A stretch of DNA of 43,246 nucleotides from JACRBE01 sp964429005 (GTDB lineage: Bacteria > Chlamydiota > Chlamydiia > Chlamydiales > JACRBE01), in contig CAYSAJ010000016.1 in assembly GCA_964429005.1 (NCBI GenBank), positions 1 through 43,246 on the forward strand, in the 5' to 3' direction. The notes beneath the pieces were generated by a model, which saw nothing but the letters and a program-made list of their open reading frames with translations, made no database searches and had not been told where the DNA came from. Each line of letters opens with the position of its first letter. The stretch's first letter is position 1. Both the position numbers and the translations under genes were made by a program. Positions 41,755 to 43,246 of this stretch are shown here, piece after piece.

Positions 41755-42314
41755 AAATCTTTAAGATATTCCTTTTAATATCTACTACAACGATTACATA
41801 TTCTTTCATGAAATATATATATCCGCTTTTCATGATATATCTGAATGATGTTGTGCTACTCCAGCCATATGAAATAGATGCGGATGAAAGACTTGTGGCC
41901 AAAAAATATATAGAAAAGACTTATGAGCTTAAACAAGATCTATTTTTGGTTCAATTTGATCAAAATAGTCCTTATCGACTGGTCAATCGTTTTGAGGTGA
42001 TTGGCGATGAAGTGGTTCCCATGAAAATAGACAAGGAGTGCGCTGCCTTCATATGCAAAATTCCCCACGGCACAACTTTTACGATTAAAAGGACGAAAAT
42101 GCAAGCTCTAAGGTTTCAGGGCGAATTGCCCATACCTGTATTCAGAGCACTCTTAGTTGGTCACGAAGACAAAGGTCTTGTAGATGTTTCATACTTAATG
42201 ACATTTGACTATGATAATTACATGAAAACAAGAAAACTCTTAGGCGAGGATAGGGCTATCCTGGAGAGTACAACCCCCTCGGATGCTTTGTTGAATTTTC
42301 TAAGCCAACCTTAA
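41751..42314 (+). CDS. membrane-anchored protein coupled to the DUF687 gene
   Basis: 187 aa. A hydrophobic N-terminus (FKIFLLISTTTITYSF, then YIYPLFMIYL) serves as signal anchor or two short spans. The rest is a mixed globular part without recognised domain. The start overlaps the DUF687-like stop by 4 bases, so the two are made together. By position it could be an immunity, chaperone or helper protein for the hydrolase; this is inference. Confidence 0.65.
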   Translation: MKIFKIFLLISTTTITYSFMKYIYPLFMIYLNDVVLLQPYEIDADERLVAKKYIEKTYELKQDLFLVQFDQNSPYRLVNRFEVIGDEVVPMKIDKECAAFICKIPHGTTFTIKRTKMQALRFQGELPIPVFRALLVGHEDKGLVDVSYLMTFDYDNYMKTRKLLGEDRAILESTTPSDALLNFLSQP

Positions 42315-42503
42315 AGTCGATGATATTGAACAAATCTACTGAGTTAAATATGTAGACATCCAAATTGGATAATTATAAGCATGTGAGGAAGAAAAAAAAG
42401 CCAAGAATCTGTCTCTTACTCCTAGTTCGTATAAGGACTTAAATGTATTCTTCAATAAGAGGGCCGTTCTTGATCTTAGGGGCTAGCTTGAGAAATCGAA
42501 GTT
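42315..42503. other. non-coding gap with a possible gene relic
   Basis: No gene is supported here. On the plus strand one frame is open around 42384-42486 (AKNLSLTPSSYKDLNVFF, then NKRAVLDLRG, then a stop) without a start codon or ribosome binding site. It may be a decayed gene end, or chance. Confidence 0.25.
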
Positions 42504-42920
42504 TTAAGTTTCTAGATCAGGTATGTTTTCCCAGCGAACATCCTCAACATTGATAGTTATTGTAGAACAATCATCAATGCTCTTTTTTGGGGGATAATTA
42601 TTCCAAATGATGTGAAAAAGCACTTCATTATCTTTTATTTTAAAACGAAAAATGTCCCCGCTGTCATAGTTCATTTTTAATTCCGTAGAAAGCTTCTCCT
42701 CATCAATATAAATATTTTTGATTCCTTTTAAATGAAGTTTTCCTTTTATTCGATCATTATCTGAAAGGGGAATAGGGTCTTCAATATCTTCGGGATCAAC
42801 CTCTGCGCTTTCCATGGTCAGCGTAAGTTCAGTATTCTTCTTCCCATATTCGATTGCAATCAGTGATCCATCATGAAAATAGGAGGTATATTTAGAAATT
42901 ATTGATTTATCAACATACAT
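42504..42920 (-). CDS. candidate immunity protein for the right-edge toxin
   Basis: 138 aa from ATG 42920, chosen because AAGGGA lies 7 bases upstream and because a longer frame (to 43082) would run through the toxin gene. Acidic, no signal peptide. Visible segments: YTSYFHDGSLIAIEYG near the N-terminus, LTMESAEVDPEDIEDP, GKLHLKGIKNIYI and a C-terminal VEDVRWENIPDL. I recall similar uncharacterised proteins beside toxins but cannot name the family. It starts 22 bases after the toxin stop. Not related by eye to the SVWHSL family next to the Rhs gene. Confidence 0.65.
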   Translation of the reverse strand: MYVDKSIISKYTSYFHDGSLIAIEYGKKNTELTLTMESAEVDPEDIEDPIPLSDNDRIKGKLHLKGIKNIYIDEEKLSTELKMNYDSGDIFRFKIKDNEVLFHIIWNNYPPKKSIDDCSTITINVEDVRWENIPDLET

Positions 42921-42942
42921 AATCTGTTCCCTTATACATTTA

Positions 42943-43246
42943 TTACCACCATACCCACTCTGGGGGGTAAAGATGCGATTCATCACTACCTTTAGGAACT
43001 GGATTGCCATATTGATCCAGATATTCATTATATTTGTCAGTTTTATTTGGATTTGCTCGATGATAGTGGTTATGAGCCTCATGGCCAGTCTCTTTGGGAT
43101 CTCCTTTATCTAATCTAATTTTTTCACCTGTTTTTTTATTTTTGTACGTACTATGACCATTTTCTTTAGCTTTCGGATGACTAATATCTTCCCAATTTTT
43201 ATCTTTTTCAGGGTTTTTTGGTAAACTTGGATCAATACCCCCCTTT
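42943..43246 (-). CDS. partial toxin gene, C-terminal end only
   Basis: The last 100 codons of a gene that continues beyond the right edge; stop TAA at 42943-42945. The end reads GHEAHNHYHRANPNK, then YLDQYGNPVPKGSDESHLYP and WVWW. A His-rich centre with a terminal YGNPVPKGS-HLYP motif is typical of C-terminal domains of Rhs/polymorphic toxins (a type-24-like or nuclease-like domain is my guess). No upstream core is visible in the window. With the following candidate immunity gene it forms a second toxin/immunity module. Confidence 0.7.
   Translation of the reverse strand, partial: KGGIDPSLPKNPEKDKNWEDISHPKAKENGHSTYKNKKTGEKIRLDKGDPKETGHEAHNHYHRANPNKTDKYNEYLDQYGNPVPKGSDESHLYPPEWVWW

Noticed and set aside
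42504..43082. 192-codon version of the right-edge immunity gene
   Set aside because: Its first 54 codons lie across the toxin C-terminus in another frame; the internal ATG at 42920 has a good ribosome binding site just after the toxin stop.
1..43246. CRISPR arrays, tRNA or rRNA genes, and insertion sequences
   Set aside because: No regularly spaced repeats, no tRNA cloverleaf or T-arm pattern and no transposase motif were noticed on reading; a tRNAscan or ISfinder run would be decisive.

Overview
The window reads as a chromosomal segment of a member of the Chlamydiota, most likely an environmental 'Chlamydia-like' lineage (order Parachlamydiales; a Simkania- or Rhabdochlamydia-like organism is my guess, with low certainty at family level). 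The evidence is the seven-gene V-type ATPase operon in chlamydial order (E, DUF2764, A, B, D, I, K), a PknD-type Ser/Thr kinase near valS, transaldolase close to the ATPase, a ruvB/dcd neighbourhood with a SpoIID-like gene, a DUF687-type protein, and several candidate secreted or inclusion-type proteins. No tRNA, rRNA, CRISPR array or complete insertion sequence was recognised.

Layout. 0.1-2.3 kb (minus strand): a tight operon of three small exported proteins ending in tal. 2.4-9.9 kb (plus): the V-ATPase operon, closed by a strong terminator. 10-16 kb: an ExoD-like membrane protein, an ankyrin-repeat protein with a Cys/His-rich N-terminus, an exported protein with an internal triplication, fumC, a Nudix hydrolase, a small lipoprotein and a DAHP synthase. 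16.1-18.9 kb: two tandem Na+/alanine symporter paralogues. 19-28 kb: valS and pknD on the minus strand, mixed with unrecognised proteins of effector-like composition and one plus-strand protein with a bilobed hydrophobic region. 28.2-35.4 kb: trpS, a small membrane protein, spoIID-ruvB, dcd, an FtsB/DivIC-like gene and two overlapping CNNM/CorC-type CBS membrane proteins.

35.6-43.2 kb is different: it looks more AT-rich by eye, holds mostly unrecognised exported or membrane proteins, and looks like an accessory region. It contains a likely two-lobed membrane-anchored aspartic protease. It also holds a compact Rhs/YD-repeat toxin gene with a type-37-like C-terminal toxin domain and an adjacent candidate immunity gene. 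Next to that lies a frameshifted second copy of the immunity gene, and a divergent DUF687 hydrolase-like gene coupled to a membrane protein. At the right edge is the 3' end of a second toxin gene followed by its own candidate immunity gene. The main observations are that the Rhs gene has an in-frame TGA inside an otherwise perfect signal peptide, and that the duplicate immunity gene is broken exactly at a run of nine A.

Functionally, the core genes cover ion-motive energy (V-ATPase, Na+/alanine symport), central metabolism (tal, fumC), aromatic amino-acid entry (DAHP synthase), aminoacyl-tRNA synthesis (valS, trpS), DNA repair and nucleotide metabolism (ruvB, dcd), envelope and division (SpoIID, FtsB-like), and signalling (PknD). 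The accessory end is best read as an inter-bacterial or host-directed toxin/immunity neighbourhood that is being remodelled. Family assignments come from recalled motifs, not from database searches.
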